Source: Bathynomus jamesi
Lineage: Eukaryota; Arthropoda; Malacostraca; Isopoda; Cirolanidae
Length of the DNA stretch: 64,000 bases
NCBI GenBank assembly: GCA_023014485.1
Contig: JAJOZX010000923.1
Coordinates: 1,031,288 to 1,095,287, forward strand
Reading direction: 5' to 3'
This document shows positions 34,106 to 44,968 of the stretch, one piece after another. The number at the start of each line of letters is the position of its first letter. The stretch's first letter is position 1. The notes under the pieces are model-generated. The model had not been told where the DNA came from and searched no databases. It saw only the letters and a list, made by a program, of their open reading frames with translations. The position numbers and the translations under genes are program-made.

Positions 34106-34106
<1 letters not shown>
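33107..34106. other. Anonymous DNA, possible LINE tail and AATCG-rich segment
   Basis: 33270-33350 (ccaccatacgaagtttggtc, gaatttggttcag, cggataaacggacagac) resembles a tail motif I associate with invertebrate retroelement 3' ends; low certainty. 33690-34106 has many GAATCGA-type words and ends in tcgcacatcc. No coding signal. Confidence 0.35.

Positions 34107-34148
<42 letters not shown>
34107..34148. repeat. (TA)n microsatellite
   Basis: TA run immediately left of the palindromic foldback element. Confidence 0.95.
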
Positions 34149-34151
<3 letters not shown>

Positions 34152-35009
34152 GATACACACAGACCGTGCATGGAACAAGGAACTCTTCTGGGATAATTAA
34201 ATCCACTATAGTCCGAATAAGTAATGGTAAATGACAAATACCATAGTTTTTCTTTTTCATGATGCTAGCCCGACGTGGGCAACGGGTCTCTCGCAAAGAG
34301 ATCCCATAAATATAGCTTCCCTCACCAGCTATCTGCAAAGCAGACAGGATCCAGCTTTGGGACATGGATCTAGGGTTTAAAGCAAGCCTAGTCCCATACA
34401 TTTAGAACCTCTATATAAGTAAAAGACTCGTTGCATTCACGTCGGATTGAATAAATCAAAGAAAAAGGGGTAACTATTATATTTTTAGCCCAAACCAAAA
34501 CTTAAACCTCAACTGGCAGAAATGAGCGTCCACTTTTCAAGGCACATAACATGTCCGTTTCATGAAACGGACATGTTATGTGCCTTGAAAAGTGGACGCT
34601 CAATTCTGCCAGTTGAGGTTTAAGTTTTGGTTTGGGCTAAAAATATAATAGTTACCCCTTTTTCTTTGATTTATTCAATCCGACGTGAATGCAACGAGTC
34701 TTTTACTTATATAGAGGTTCTAAATGTAGTGGGACTAGGCTTGTTTTAAACCCTAGATCCATGTCCCAAAGCTGGATCCTGTCTGCTTTGCAGATAGCTG
34801 GTGAGGGAAGCTATATTTATGGGACCTCTTTGCGAAAGACCCGTTGCCCAAGTCGGGCTAGCATCATGAAAAAGAAAAACTATGGTATTTGTCATTTACC
34901 ATTACTTATTCGGACTATAGTGGATTTAATTATCCCAGAAGAGTTCCTTGTTCCATGCACGGTCTGTGTGTATCATAAAAAACTCAGGGAACCATTCTGA
35001 GTTCATTCC

Positions 35010-35012
<3 letters not shown>
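34149..35012. mobile_element. Long palindromic foldback element
   Basis: Two arms of about 410 bp meet near 34552-34575, where catgtccgtttcatgaaacg forms the centre. From there the sequence reads outward identically on both strands, through tgccttgaaaagtggacgct and ctatggtatttgtcatttac, to the ends tgatacacacagaccgtgca / its inverse near 34975. The element at 4112-4655 is a deletion derivative of the same family. The apparent proteins (34401-33946; 34689-35000) are the same arm read from each side. Such a palindrome could form a hairpin of about 400 bp. Confidence 0.75.
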
Positions 35013-35043
<31 letters not shown>

Positions 35044-35061
35044 TATATATATATATATATA
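35013..35061. repeat. (TA)n microsatellite
   Basis: TA array between the foldback element and a mariner-type element. Confidence 0.95.
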
Positions 35062-36252
35062 CAGGGTGTCCCATAAGTCCGGCATCATAGGAAAATAATA
35101 AAAAAAGGCAAAACAAAAGCTTTTATTTACAGAACGTGCTCAATATGTCCACCATTGTTTTCAATACACAAATTCAGACGTGATACCCAGTCAGCAAGCA
35201 CACGGTGAATGATGTCAGGAGTAATGGTGTTACATGCCCCAATAATGCGCTGCCGCAAATGTTCAACACTCCTAATTTTCTTTGCGTATACCAGCGCTTT
35301 CAAGTGGCCCCAGAGATAAAAATCTAATGGCGTGAGATCCGGGCTTCTAGCTGGCCATTCCACAGGCCCTCGACGTCCTATCCAATGACCAGGGAATTGT
35401 TGGTACAGGTATTCCCTTACTTCGTTGCTGTAATGTGCAGGAGCGCCGTCTTGCTGGAACCATGTTGGGAAATTTCCTTCTTCGTTCAAAACACTGGGAA
35501 ATGCTTCTTCATTGAGCATACGTAGGTAGGTGCCTCCAGTGACATGTTCATCGAAAAAGAGGGGGCCTATGATGCGATCCTTCCAAATGCCACACCATAC
35601 CATCAGCCGAGATGCACCTTGTTCCTTTGAAGAGGTATACCAGTGAGGGTTGTTTTAAGACCAGTAGCGGGTGTTCTGTCGATTTACCTCACCATTTCCA
35701 TAAAAAACAGCCTCGTCACTGAACAGAATGGTGGACGGGAAATTGGCATCCCGAGCATATTGTACCGTAGCCCATTCATAAAATTCCATCCGCCGGTCGG
35801 GATCATCTTCGCTGAATTTCTGTGGGATCTGAAGTTTATATGGATGCCATTTGTGAGCCTGAAGAATGCGATGGATGCTACTTTTCGACACTCCTGTCTC
35901 GGCGGACAATCACCGAAGAGACTTATTGGGACTTCTGTTAAAATGAGCTGTATCATCGTCAGTGGACCTCCTTGAAGTTCCACTGCGTGGTTTATCTTCT
36001 ATGGATCCTGTTTCCTTAAACTTTGCAACAAGTCTGCTAACACAACTCTGTGTTATTGGCTCGAGGTCTGGATGCAGTCTGTTAAATTCAGCAGCGGCCT
36101 CTCTTTGACTCCGATTTCCTATGAGTAGAATTATTTGGATTCGTTCTTCCTTGCTCACAGAAATTATGGTCTGTAGAAAGAGAAAAATATGAATTATGGT
36201 TTGTAGAAAGAGAAAAATATGAATTTTTCCTATGATGCCGGACTTATGGGAC

Positions 36253-36258
<6 letters not shown>
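35062..36258 (-). mobile_element. DD41D mariner-type element, copy 1
   Basis: Terminal inverted repeats CAGGGTGTCCCATAAGTCCG (left) and the inverse ending gggacacccta (right), about 30 bp, inserted within (TA)n. Full-length at about 1.2 kb. Close relative of the copy at 41733-42906. Confidence 0.92.
35127..36164 (-). pseudogene. DD41D mariner-type transposase with two premature stops
   Basis: The frame is continuous from 36164 to 35127. The expected start codon is ATT here, where the other copy has ATG. Order: helix-turn-helix (KEERIQIILLIGNRSQREAA; LVAKFKETGSIEDKPRSG), second HTH (ETGVSKSSIHRILQAHKWHP), first Asp (ILFSDEAVFY), second Asp (WFQQDGAPAHYS) and third Asp (WPARSPDLTPLDFYLWG). I count 41 residues between the last two, hence DD41D. 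Nonsense codons: TGA at 35910-35912 (shared with copy 2) and TAA at 35655-35657 (CAA in copy 2). A 33-bp tandem duplication lies upstream of the start (36166-36230). Confidence 0.9.

Positions 36259-36307
<49 letters not shown>
36259..36307. repeat. (TA)n microsatellite
   Basis: TA array between the mariner-type element and the GC-rich LINE. Confidence 0.95.
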
Positions 36308-36310
<3 letters not shown>

Positions 36311-36821
36311 CCCTCGATTAGGTACTCCGGCTTGCCTGGCTGAGGGGGCTCGCACACCTCGTGGGTTGTTGGGGTTTCCTTAAATTCTCGCGGGTGTGTG
36401 TGGGCAAACAGTTACCTAGTTACGTTTTTTTTTTTTTTGCTCCCCTTCTTTTCCGTATCTTACGAAATTTCTCTTGTCTTGACTCGGTCTTGGGCCTCTG
36501 TCAATTGTAATATTCCCCCCCCTGTTTGTTTTTGCCGGCAGTCTTGGGGTCATCGGGTGCACCCGCTGGGGAGCATCGCTCCGTGGCTGAGCCGTGCTCT
36601 GGGGATGGTATGGGCGCCAGGACCACTGCTGCATCTGGATTGGGTTTTTGCTAGGCCCTTAACGGACAAAACTCCAGGAGAATTAATCTGCTGTTTTTAA
36701 AACGATAGTCAGGTTGGGGGGGCGGGCTACCCGGGACGTTGGGCCTGCGCCTTGAAGAATGCAGTGGCGGATTGGTGCATTGCCTGGGTCCGAGGCTGTC
36801 TTCCTTATAATTATATTGTTT

Positions 36822-38611
36822 ATGGGTAAAATTTCTAAAACTGAATCATTTCCTGTTAACGACTCTGGCCCGTCCTTGGATTTGGATAAGACTACTACTT
36901 CTGGTCGTTCAGCGGCCTCTGCCTCCGCTACATTGACCTTAAAGCCGTATGGCCCCCTCTCGTCCCCTGCGGCGTCTGGCTCTCGTGGCCGAGCTCTTGG
37001 TGGCCGTATGGCGGGGTCTTCGCGGCCCTATTCTCTCGCCCACTCTCGGTTACCGTCACACATGGACCTGTCTCTGCTGTCAATTTCTGTCCGGTGGATA
37101 GGTTCCTTATTCTCCGCCCTTCCGCTGGCTCCCTTCCAGGCATCTCGGAACGGGTGTTTCAGCGTCTTAAGACGGTAGGGATTCCCTGCCGTTATGATAT
37201 CCGCCCTCTGAAGGATGGATCTCTTCTTTTGAAGTCCCGTTCTTCGGGGGTGAATGAGTCCCTTCTACAGTTGCAGGATGTTCTGGGTTGCAAAGTTTCT
37301 GTGACTCCTTATCCGCGACTGAGTAGTTGTCAGGGCACCATTTTCGCCGCTTCCCGTCTGCTGTCGATCCCAGTTGGCGAGTTGCAGGAGGATCTTGCCT
37401 CCCAGGGGGTCACGAAGGTCTTCCGATTTTCGTCGCGGCGAGATGGTGTTCTTACTCCGTTTGCTCGTCTGCTCTTGAGCTTTGACTCCCTTGTGCCTCC
37501 GGCCCAGGTGTTCTGGGACATGGGTGATCGACGGTCTTGCGAGTTTTCGGTGCGGTCGTATGTGCCTGACCTGGTCCGCTGCATTGGCTGCAACCGGTTC
37601 GGTCATGTTAGTTCTGCGTGCCGCCGTGAGGGTGAGCTCTGTGTCCGCTGCGGTGGGCCTGCGCACCCTCCCCCGTGCACGAAGCCCCCGCAGTGCTCGA
37701 ACTGCTCGGGGACCCACCCTTCCTCCTCGCGGGACGACTGCCCGGTTTTCAAGTTCGAATTCGAAGTGCAGTCCTTAAGGACTACCGAATTCCTTAGTGC
37801 GCGGGAGGCGCGCGATAGGGTCCGCGACCGGGAGTCGCGGCGGAGATTGTCCTATGCTGCGGCTCTTGGCTCCGGCGGGTCCTCGGGCCCCTCCCGTGCT
37901 ACCCCGGCGCCTACCGGAGTGGTGCCCCCCCTGGAAGTTCCGGGGGTTGGTGGTCCTCCTGGCACCGCAGGACCTTCTTGTCCCCCTGACTCACCCTCAG
38001 TCGCCAAAGCTGATTCCCTGCCTACAAGTGCCCCTTCTCCCTCTCCGGCCTTGGGATCTGGATCCCTGCCTGCCCGTTTCTCGGGTGGGGAGGGTGAGGC
38101 CCTGAAGGGGAGGAGGAAACGTCACCGTGGTCGGAGTCCTCCAGACCCGTCCACGACCACTGCTTGCTCTGCTTCCCCTTTTTCACTGGAGGGGAAGCGG
38201 CGCGCCGCCCCTACTCCGCTCGGGACTCCCTCCCCTATACGGAGTGCTGGTGGGGCGTCACCTCCCGGTGCCCCAACTAGTGTCCGGGTGTCGGTTGAGG
38301 TGCACCGCCCCATGACACCTTTGATTATTGACTCGGTTCCCACGGTGGACCCGGTCGAGAGGGGCTTGGCCCTTATTCTTGGAGTCTCTCTCCATTCGGC
38401 TCCTACCGAGAGTGGTCGGGTCTCTCTCCTGGATCTACCTTTCCCACCTGTGGTGGATCTTTCCTCTCCCCCCCCCCCGTCAGCACTTGTCTGGTGTGGC
38501 GAGCCCCCGGACGTCTGGTTCTCCTTGCCTTACCCCTGGTTGGGAGTCGGGGGTTTCGGCTGGGCCCGTCTCATCGTCTCCTCTCCCCCCATCAGGGAAG
38601 GCCCCCTCTGA
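36822..38611 (+). pseudogene. LINE ORF1, gag-like protein with three Cys-rich knuckles
   Basis: The likely start is ATG at about 36822 (MGKISKTESFPVND). This frame passes into the long frame near 37070, where reading shifts to DRFLILRPSAGSLPGISERV. The conserved middle (LLKSRSSGVNESLLQL, VTPYPRLSSCQGTIFAASRL) precedes the knuckles CIGCNRFGHVSSAC, CVRCGGPAHPPPC and CSNCSGTHPSSSRDDC at about residues 160-215 of the long frame. The tail is Pro/Ser-rich and basic. The protein would coat element RNA. One frameshift near 37070; otherwise 505 residues are open. Codon use is strongly GC-biased. Confidence 0.8.
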
Positions 38612-38857
38612 ACTCCCTGTTCCACTCTCCCACCCTCGTTCTACTACGGGTGGAGCAGCTGCGGAGTCTGTGGCTTCCCGTAATCGGGATCCTCGTCTCC
38701 GGGGCTTGCCTCCTGTGACCCCTACTCTCCCCGCTCGGGGTGAGTCGGGGAAGCCGATTCCGTCCCTGGTTATGGGCGGTGAGTTTGCTGCTCAGCTTGG
38801 TCCGTGGATGTTTTTTGCTGTTTTCTCTGCCTCTTATTCTGCCTCTTCTCCTTACAG

Positions 38858-40400
38858 TTCCATTTTGCATTAGAATTATAGGGGGCTTTTAGCTAACTGG
38901 GAGAACCTTGCCTCCCTGCTGGAGAGCGAGCGGCCTTCCTGCGTTTGTCTCCAGGAGACTATCCTGGCTGCGCGGGGGCTCCCTCGCCTCTCTGGCTACG
39001 TTGGTTTCCCTTGCACTCCGGATGAGCACACACACCGGCGGGGTGCGGCGATTTATGTTCACCATTCGTTACTCTCGCGAGGTGTGCCTCTTCGTACTTC
39101 CTTGCAGGCTGTGGCTGTGCGGCTCTTATTAGATCGCCAGTACACTGCCTGCTCGATCTACATTCCTCCCCATGACCCTCCTTCTCGCGACGCGGTTCGC
39201 GAGTTGGTGGTGCAACTGCCTCGGCCGTTTCTCCTCCTTGGGGACTTTAGTAGTCGCGACCCGGCTTGGGGGGATGTCCGGTCGACAAATGTGGCTGGTA
39301 TGTTGCTCTCCTTAATGGAGGAACTTTCCTTTACTTGCCTCACTTCTGGCAGACCTACCTATTTTCACGAACCCACGGGTTCATTTACCTGTATTGATCT
39401 CTCCTTGGTGTCCCTCGATGCCCTACTCGATTTTTCGTAGAGGGTGTTGGGGGACTCTTATGGCAGTGATCATTACCCAGTCTGTCTTGAGCCGGTCGGA
39501 CCGCAGCCGGGTGTCTCGTCTCGACCGAGGTGGTGCCTGGCGCGGGCTGACTGGCCATCCTTCAGAGCTCGTTCCGTCATTGCCCGTTCGGTTTTGGACT
39601 TTGGCTCTGTGGATGAGAGCTTGGAGTTCTTCGAGCGGGTGGTGATGGGTGTAGCGGAGGACTGTATTCCTCGATTTTCCGGTAACCCGCGGAGGCGTAG
39701 CGGCCCGTGGTGGACTCCAGCATGTCACCAGGCGGTGTGTGAGAGGAAGAGGGCAACGCGCCGCTTTCACCGCACCAGGCGCCCAGAACACTTGATTGAG
39801 ATGCGGCGGGCGAAGGCTTTCGCCCGCCCTACTCTCAAGTTGGCCCGTCGGGCCTCTTGGCGTGCTTTTGTGTCTGGCATTTCCTCGTCTACCCCTTCTG
39901 TTGCTGTGTGGCGGAAGGTACGTAGTATCGAGTGGAAGCCGGTCCCTGCTCGTCGCCCTGTCCTTCGAGACGGGGACGGCTTCCTTTCGGATCCTACTGC
40001 TGTGGCCGATCGGCTGGCCGGGGCTTTTGCTGCGGTTTATTCGCCTCAGCGCGTCGTCCGTTGTCGGATGTTACGTTTCCACCACCTGCGAACGAGCCCT
40101 ATAACCGTCTCTTTACGATGCGGGAACTTCGGGCTGCCCTGGCAACCCGTCGTTTTTCCGCCCCTGGCCCTGATGACATTCCTTATGACTTTATCCGGAA
40201 TATGCACCCGATGGCCCTACACTTCTTGCTGGATCTTTTCAACCGGATGTGGGTTGAGGGGTCGTTCCCTTCCCGTTAGAAGGATGCGATTGTGGTCCCG
40301 ATACCTAAACCGGGGAAGGATCCGGCGGAGGTGGCGGACTATCAGCCTACTGTCCTGACGAGCTGCTTATGCAAGCTCCTTGAAAAAATGGTGGCCGTCT
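38858..40400 (+). pseudogene. LINE ORF2, endonuclease and partial reverse transcriptase
   Basis: Endonuclease: N-C/Y-R-G-L near 38872, the catalytic Glu in VCLQETILAARGLPRL, RRGAAIYVHHSLLS, LLLGDFSSRDPAWGD (usually GDFN; Asn replaced by Ser), PTYFHEPTGSFTCIDLS and YGSDHYPVCLEP. After the linker (SGPWWTPACHQAVCERKRAT) come reverse transcriptase blocks APGPDDIPYDFIRNMHP and VVPIPKPGKDPAEVADYQPT, then CLCKLLEKMVA, where it ends. Frameshifts near 39060, 39440 and 40060-40110 and a stop near 40278. The catalytic palm aspartates were never reached. Confidence 0.85.
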
Positions 40401-41289
40401 GACTTTCATTTACACTGGAGTCGCTTGGGTTAGGGTTAGGATGTACAGACAGAGAAGAAGAGGACGGGAGTGTGACATAGAAGTGGTTAGGCGCCATGTT
40501 GTATACTATTTAAGCTTCATTATTGCATCAGCTTTTATATAGGTGTTGAAGCTTTCTGGGTACCCTAGCCATTTCACCAGGTACATTTTTCTCTTTCTTG
40601 AACCTTTGCTGCCTAAAATTTTTTCAATTTTAAACACATTTTTTCCTAAATTAAATGTCACTTTCTGCAACTCCTCGCGGTAAAAGCCAGCTGCGATTTC
40701 TTCCCCATTCAAATTTTCAACGTAATGCAGCATTATCTCACCTTTAGGTCTCATATCCCAAACTTTAAAAATCTCACGTGTCCAGCCTTGCTCAAAGCCC
40801 TTCGCGAATTTATTTCCCGAACGCGATAGCCTTACATAATCATTGATTTTGAAACGCGTAGAGTGTGGTGCTGCTCTTTGAATATCTCTTCTCACCTCAC
40901 GCCCTGTGTGCGTACCTCTTTCTAAAACCTCTTTAGGTGTTATCCCAATCGCGCGATGGTGTGAAAGGTTGTATGACGAGGCCAATGCTTCCAGAATGTT
41001 TATATATCTGTATGTGTTTTTATGTGTAAAATAGCGATGCATGCGCTCTTTTATGGTACGTTGAACTCTTTCAGCTAATGAGGCCTTATGTATAGAATAG
41101 CTAGTGTAGTAGCTGATATTAAACTTTGCCAACATGTTCTGAAAAGCTCGGCCTATAAATTCTTTCCCCATATCCGTACAAAAATAGCTGGAACCCTGTT
41201 TTCTTTCAATATCAGCGTTTTGGTAGCTTTAGCAACTGTTTCAGGCAATTTATTTTTCAAATGAATTAGCCACAGATATCTAGAGAATA

Positions 41290-41690
41290 CAGTAAATCCT
41301 CATTATTCGCGGTAGATGCGTTCCACTCGCGCCGCGAATAAGGGAAATCCGCGAATACGCCATACTCCATTGATTTTGTACCTAATGTACAGGAAGGTGG
41401 TTCGTATCCTTGCCTTTTAGTGCTCGCGGGGGGCTGCCTTATGAATTAAGCCAGGCTTCACCATGTGACCTGCAGCATTGGCACAAAAGAAAAGAGTTAC
41501 ACGATCTTTTGCGGCTTTGAATCCCGATGCATGACGCTCCTCCTGACTAATGTAAGTGCGTGATGGCAATTTCTTCCAAAAAAAGGGTAGTCTCATCGGC
41601 GTTAAAGACCTGTTCAGGCTTATACCCCTGAAATCTTGACATTGTGCAGCGAAAAACGTTTTTTGAATCTTTCAAACCAGCCTTTACTGC
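41290..41690 (-). mobile_element. Tigger (pogo-type) deletion derivative
   Basis: Left end CAGTAAATCCTCATTATTCG, right end the inverse of CAGTAAAGG, in a TA target of the integrase gene. About 400 bp. On the minus strand it keeps a piece of the DDE transposase around SRFQGYKPEQVFNADETTLF (first catalytic Asp) and a diverged following segment. The outermost left 70 bp (cattattcgcggtagatgcg ... gcgaatacgcc) is the family's inverted-repeat region. Confidence 0.8.
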
Positions 41691-41732
41691 TACATCTATT
41701 GTGAATAGGATGTAGCGATAGCCATCATTATA

Positions 41733-42906
41733 CAGGGTGTCCCATAAGTCCGGCATTATAGGAGAAATTCATATTTTTCTATTTCTACAAACCATAATTC
41801 ATATTTTTCTCTTTCTACAGGCCATAATGTCTGTGAGTAAGGAAGAACGAATCCAGATAATTCTACTCATAGGAAATCAGAGTCAAAGAGAGGCCGCTAC
41901 TGAATTTAACAGACTGCATCCAGATCGCGAGCCAATAACACAGAGTTGTGTTAGCAGACTTGTTGCAAAGTTTAAGGAAACAGGATCCATAGAAGATGAT
42001 ACAGCGACTGCTATCCTGGCTCATTTTAACAGAAGTCCCAATAAGTCTCTTCGGTGATTGTCCGCCGAGACAGGAGTGTCGAAAAGTAGTATCCATCGCA
42101 TTCTTCAGGCTCACAATTGGCATCCATATAAACTTCAAATCCTACAGAAATTAAGCGAAGATGATCCCGACCGGCGGATGAAATTTTGTGAATGGACTAC
42201 GGAACAATATGCTCTGGATGCCAATTTCCCGTCCACCATTCTGTTCAGTGACGAGGCTGTTTTTTACAAAAATGGTGAGGTAAATCGACAGAACCCCCGC
42301 TACTGGTCTCAAAACAACCCTCACTGGTATACCTCTTCAAAGGAACAAGGTGCATCTCGGCTGATGGTATAGTGTGGCATTTGGAAGGATCGCATCACAG
42401 GCGCCCTCTTTTTCGATGAACATGTCACTGGAGGCACCTACCTACGTATGCTCAAGGAAGAAGCATTTCCCAGTGTCTTGAACGAAGAAGAAAATTTCCC
42501 AACATGGTTCCAGCAAGACGGCGCTCCTGCACATTACAGCACCCAAGTAAGGGAATACCTGTACCAGCAATTCCCTGGTCATTGGATAGGACGTCGAGGG
42601 CCTGTGGAATGGCCAGCTAGAAGCCCGGATCTCACGCCACTAGATTTTTATCTCTGAGGCCACTTGAAAGCGCTGGTACACGCAGAGAAAATTAGGGGTG
42701 TTGAACATTTGCGGCAGCGCATTATTGAGGCATGTAACATCATTACTCCTGACATCATTCACCGTGTGCTTGCTGACTGGGTATCACGTCTGAATTTGTG
42801 TATTGAAAACAATGGTGGACATATTGAGCACGTTCTGTAAATAAAAGCTTTTGTTTTGCCTTTTTTTATTATTTTTCTTATGATGCCGGACTTATGGGAC
42901 ACCCTG
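41733..42906 (+). mobile_element. DD41D mariner-type element, copy 2
   Basis: Terminal repeats CAGGGTGTCCCATAAGTCCG and the inverse ending gggacaccctg, with TA target duplications (41731-41732; 42907-42908). 1174 bp, same family as 35062-36258, in the opposite orientation, inserted in the Polinton integrase gene. Confidence 0.95.
41827..42840 (+). pseudogene. DD41D mariner-type transposase with three premature stops
   Basis: ATG at 41827 (MSVSKEERIQIILLIGN). The frame stays open in phase to the TAA at 42838-42840 apart from three nonsense codons: TGA at 42055-42057 (same site as in copy 1), TAG at 42370-42372 and TGA at 42655-42657, the last two where copy 1 has TGG. About 12 codons are deleted after GSIED. 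Catalytic Asp contexts are all kept (ILFSDEAVFYKN; WFQQDGAPAHYS; SPDLTPLDFYL). The upstream 33-bp duplication is also shared with copy 1. Confidence 0.92.
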
Positions 42907-43168
42907 TATACTGAATATCTTTGCATGTCTGTTAAATCCGCTTGCCAAATAGAATCAATCGAAGTCGCTGTTGTCCTGGCTGTTTTAAACCTTTTTCTCA
43001 CCGGCTTATGAAATGTATAAGCATCCTGCTCCGCAGTAACCTCTCAACATCTTTTTCTCTACTCCATCATTGTAAACACCTCTATCCAGTCTATCAACAC
43101 CGCCATAGGAGGCTGGGGTTAGAAATGTCATAATAGCGTTTTCTTAATATGTTAGCCATTTGCGTATC

Positions 43169-44968
43169 AGGGACGGACTGGGACTCAAAAGCGGTCCTGG
43201 ACTTTCACCCAGACTGGCCTACACAATACGCGCGCGTGCGCCCTCCCCCATCCCCAACACCACCACCACCCTTAGGGCCATAAAATAGTGAAAATACCGC
43301 CACCCAAAGTCAATTATTGGGCATTTATTTTTATATATTGACACACACACTGTTAATATAGTAGAGCCGCTATTATAGACAACACAGTAAAACAGAAAAT
43401 AGAGACGCCAGAATTTGACATAGTCATACACTATTTCATTAATTACATGGAAAGCAAAAAGCCTATCTACCAAAGAGAAAAATATGTATTACTCTAATGT
43501 GTCAGCAGTTTTCTCAGCAGCTCACTCCTCTCTGCAACTCGGTCTATCATCACATCTGTACCCAGGGCCATTAAGATGTCCTTCTCAGTTGCCATCAGCA
43601 TAAACGCCTCTTGGTGTTCCTGGGAGAGAGTGCTCCTGAGTCGACTTTTGATGTACTTCAGGGTTGAGAAACTTCTCTCACAGGCCACCTGGGTGATTGA
43701 CAAGGTGAGCAGGAACTTGTACCCAAGGCCTATGATGTGGTAAGCATCTGTCAACAAGTTGTACCTCCGAATTATCTGGTAACAACATACTGCACAGTCT
43801 TTACAAGAGGAACACCTTTTATTCCTCATCTCCACTTCGTCTTCCTTTCCATCAGCCTCAGGTCCGTCCTCAGGTGTCTCACTGACTATTCTGATGGTGT
43901 ATTCCTGCCGATGTTTTCAGCCTCTCCCACTGTGCAGCCAGACTCTTCAGCTCACACTGCAAGTTTTCAACTGTTGCCCTGCTGTCAAACTTCAGCAAGC
44001 ATTTGCTGAGCTCTTGAATGGCTGACTGGAGTAAACCACTGGCACCGGCCCTTACATGTCGGAAGTTTCTGGGGTCCAGAGGGGCTAAGTCGGCATAAAG
44101 AGTGCCATGGGTGAGGAAACGGCGATGGAGGCTCTCAGTGACTGTGTCCATTATTTGATTGTGGACTTCAACTTTGTAGTCCCTCTCTGCATCTGTCAAC
44201 GTCTCATCATGAGCCAAATCACCAGGCATGATTTTCTTTTTTCTTGGCCTTTTCTGTGGCAGGGTGGCCTCCACTTCTAGCTCTGTCTCCTCTTCCTGCT
44301 CCTGCAGTTTGTCATTCGCCCACTGAACAAATGTGTATGCAGCTTGCTTGATGGTGTCGAAATCTCTTGCCATCCCTTTGAGACTATCTTGTGTTCCAAC
44401 AACCATTCTGTGGGCAAAGAGAATGTCCATACCACTCGTCTGCAAGTATTTGGAGAGCGGAACCGTGTGCTCAAATATGCGAAGAAATATTTGAGCGGTC
44501 AGTATGGTCTCGTACTTGAGTAGTGTTTCAATGAATGCTCTTGCATTGACACGTACGGTGGTCTTGATATTTGCCTGACTTGTATTACAGCTAGTGTAAG
44601 CAGCACGTCAATGTACAGAGCATTGTCTGGGTTACCAAAGAATCCAAAGACCTTCTTCAGCACAGCATCCTTTGCCCACCAGCGGGTTTCTCCGATTGGA
44701 GAGAGGCGTTGGTGGCGAGTGTTGTGGCTCTCCCTTTCCCATGCATTCATCCTCTGGTAGGACTCTCGGATGAACATGGCGATATCATTCAGTAAAGAGA
44801 ACAGTGAGACACTTGCTATAACCCCTCCTGATGTGTCAGCCAACACTAAGTTCAGAACGTATGCATAACACATATGTGTATTTGGTTGGGAGAGTGTGTG
44901 GAGAGTAGGCCAGAGAAACCTTTGTATTGGCCCTGCATGTTAGAGGCTCCATCTGGAGCATTGCCGAT
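43169..44968 (-). mobile_element. hAT element, truncated at its 5' end
   Basis: The 3' terminus is a hAT-like end at 43169 (CAGGGACGGACTGGGACTCA). On the other side the element stops inside the transposase near 44968, where Polinton sequence begins, so no second terminal repeat exists. Short GC-rich and (CCA)n stretches lie between the terminus and the gene. Confidence 0.75.
43494..44968 (-). pseudogene. hAT-family transposase, 5'-truncated
   Basis: It begins at NAPDGASNMQGQYKGFSGLL (the catalytic-core Asp context of hAT enzymes), then AYVLNLVLADTSGGV, LSPIGETRWWAKDAVLKKVF, a charged middle (QKRPRKKKIM) and the C-terminal dimerisation motif SITQVACERSFSTLKYIKSR (43720-43640). Frame changes occur near 44870, 44480 and 43850. 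The N-terminal BED-type finger and first catalytic Asp are gone. It was mobilised as a cut-and-paste transposon but is now inert. Confidence 0.8.

Larger units (their letters stand above)
36308..40430 (+). mobile_element. GC-rich I/Jockey-like LINE, 3'-truncated
   Basis: Sharply GC-rich against AT-rich flanks. A 5' region of about 500 bp, a gag-like ORF1 with zinc knuckles and an ORF2 with endonuclease and the first reverse transcriptase blocks are present. Similarity stops near 40400, before the palm active site. Truncation from the 3' end is atypical for LINE insertion and implies a later deletion or invasion next to the Polinton boundary. Confidence 0.85.
40506..43134 (-). pseudogene. Polinton integrase with C-terminal chromodomain, split by two DNA transposons
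   Basis: N-terminal part 43134-42909: LTPASYGGVDRLDRGVYND (near the start) and, after a frameshift, KTARTTATSIDSIWQADLTD, the first catalytic Asp region. A mariner-type element (41733-42906) interrupts, then NDGYRYILFTIDV (41732-41691), then a Tigger derivative (41290-41690), then SRYLWLIHLKNKLPETVAKA with another frameshift. The C-terminal part 41171-40506 has GKEFIGRAFQNMLAKFNI, a core-domain block, RTIKERMHRYFTHKNTYRYI, and a chromodomain (KMYLVKWLGYPESFNTYI). Retroviral-type integrases insert the element DNA. Multiple breaks leave it inactive. Confidence 0.85.

Noticed and set aside
33690..34106. Possible hAT-type MITE with GGRTGTGCGA-like ends
   Set aside because: The ends match over only about ten bases and no target duplication is visible; the AATCG-rich composition explains much of the similarity.
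37265..37717. 150-residue frame antisense to the LINE gag gene
   Set aside because: GC-rich antisense frame overlapping zinc-knuckle code; no independent evidence.
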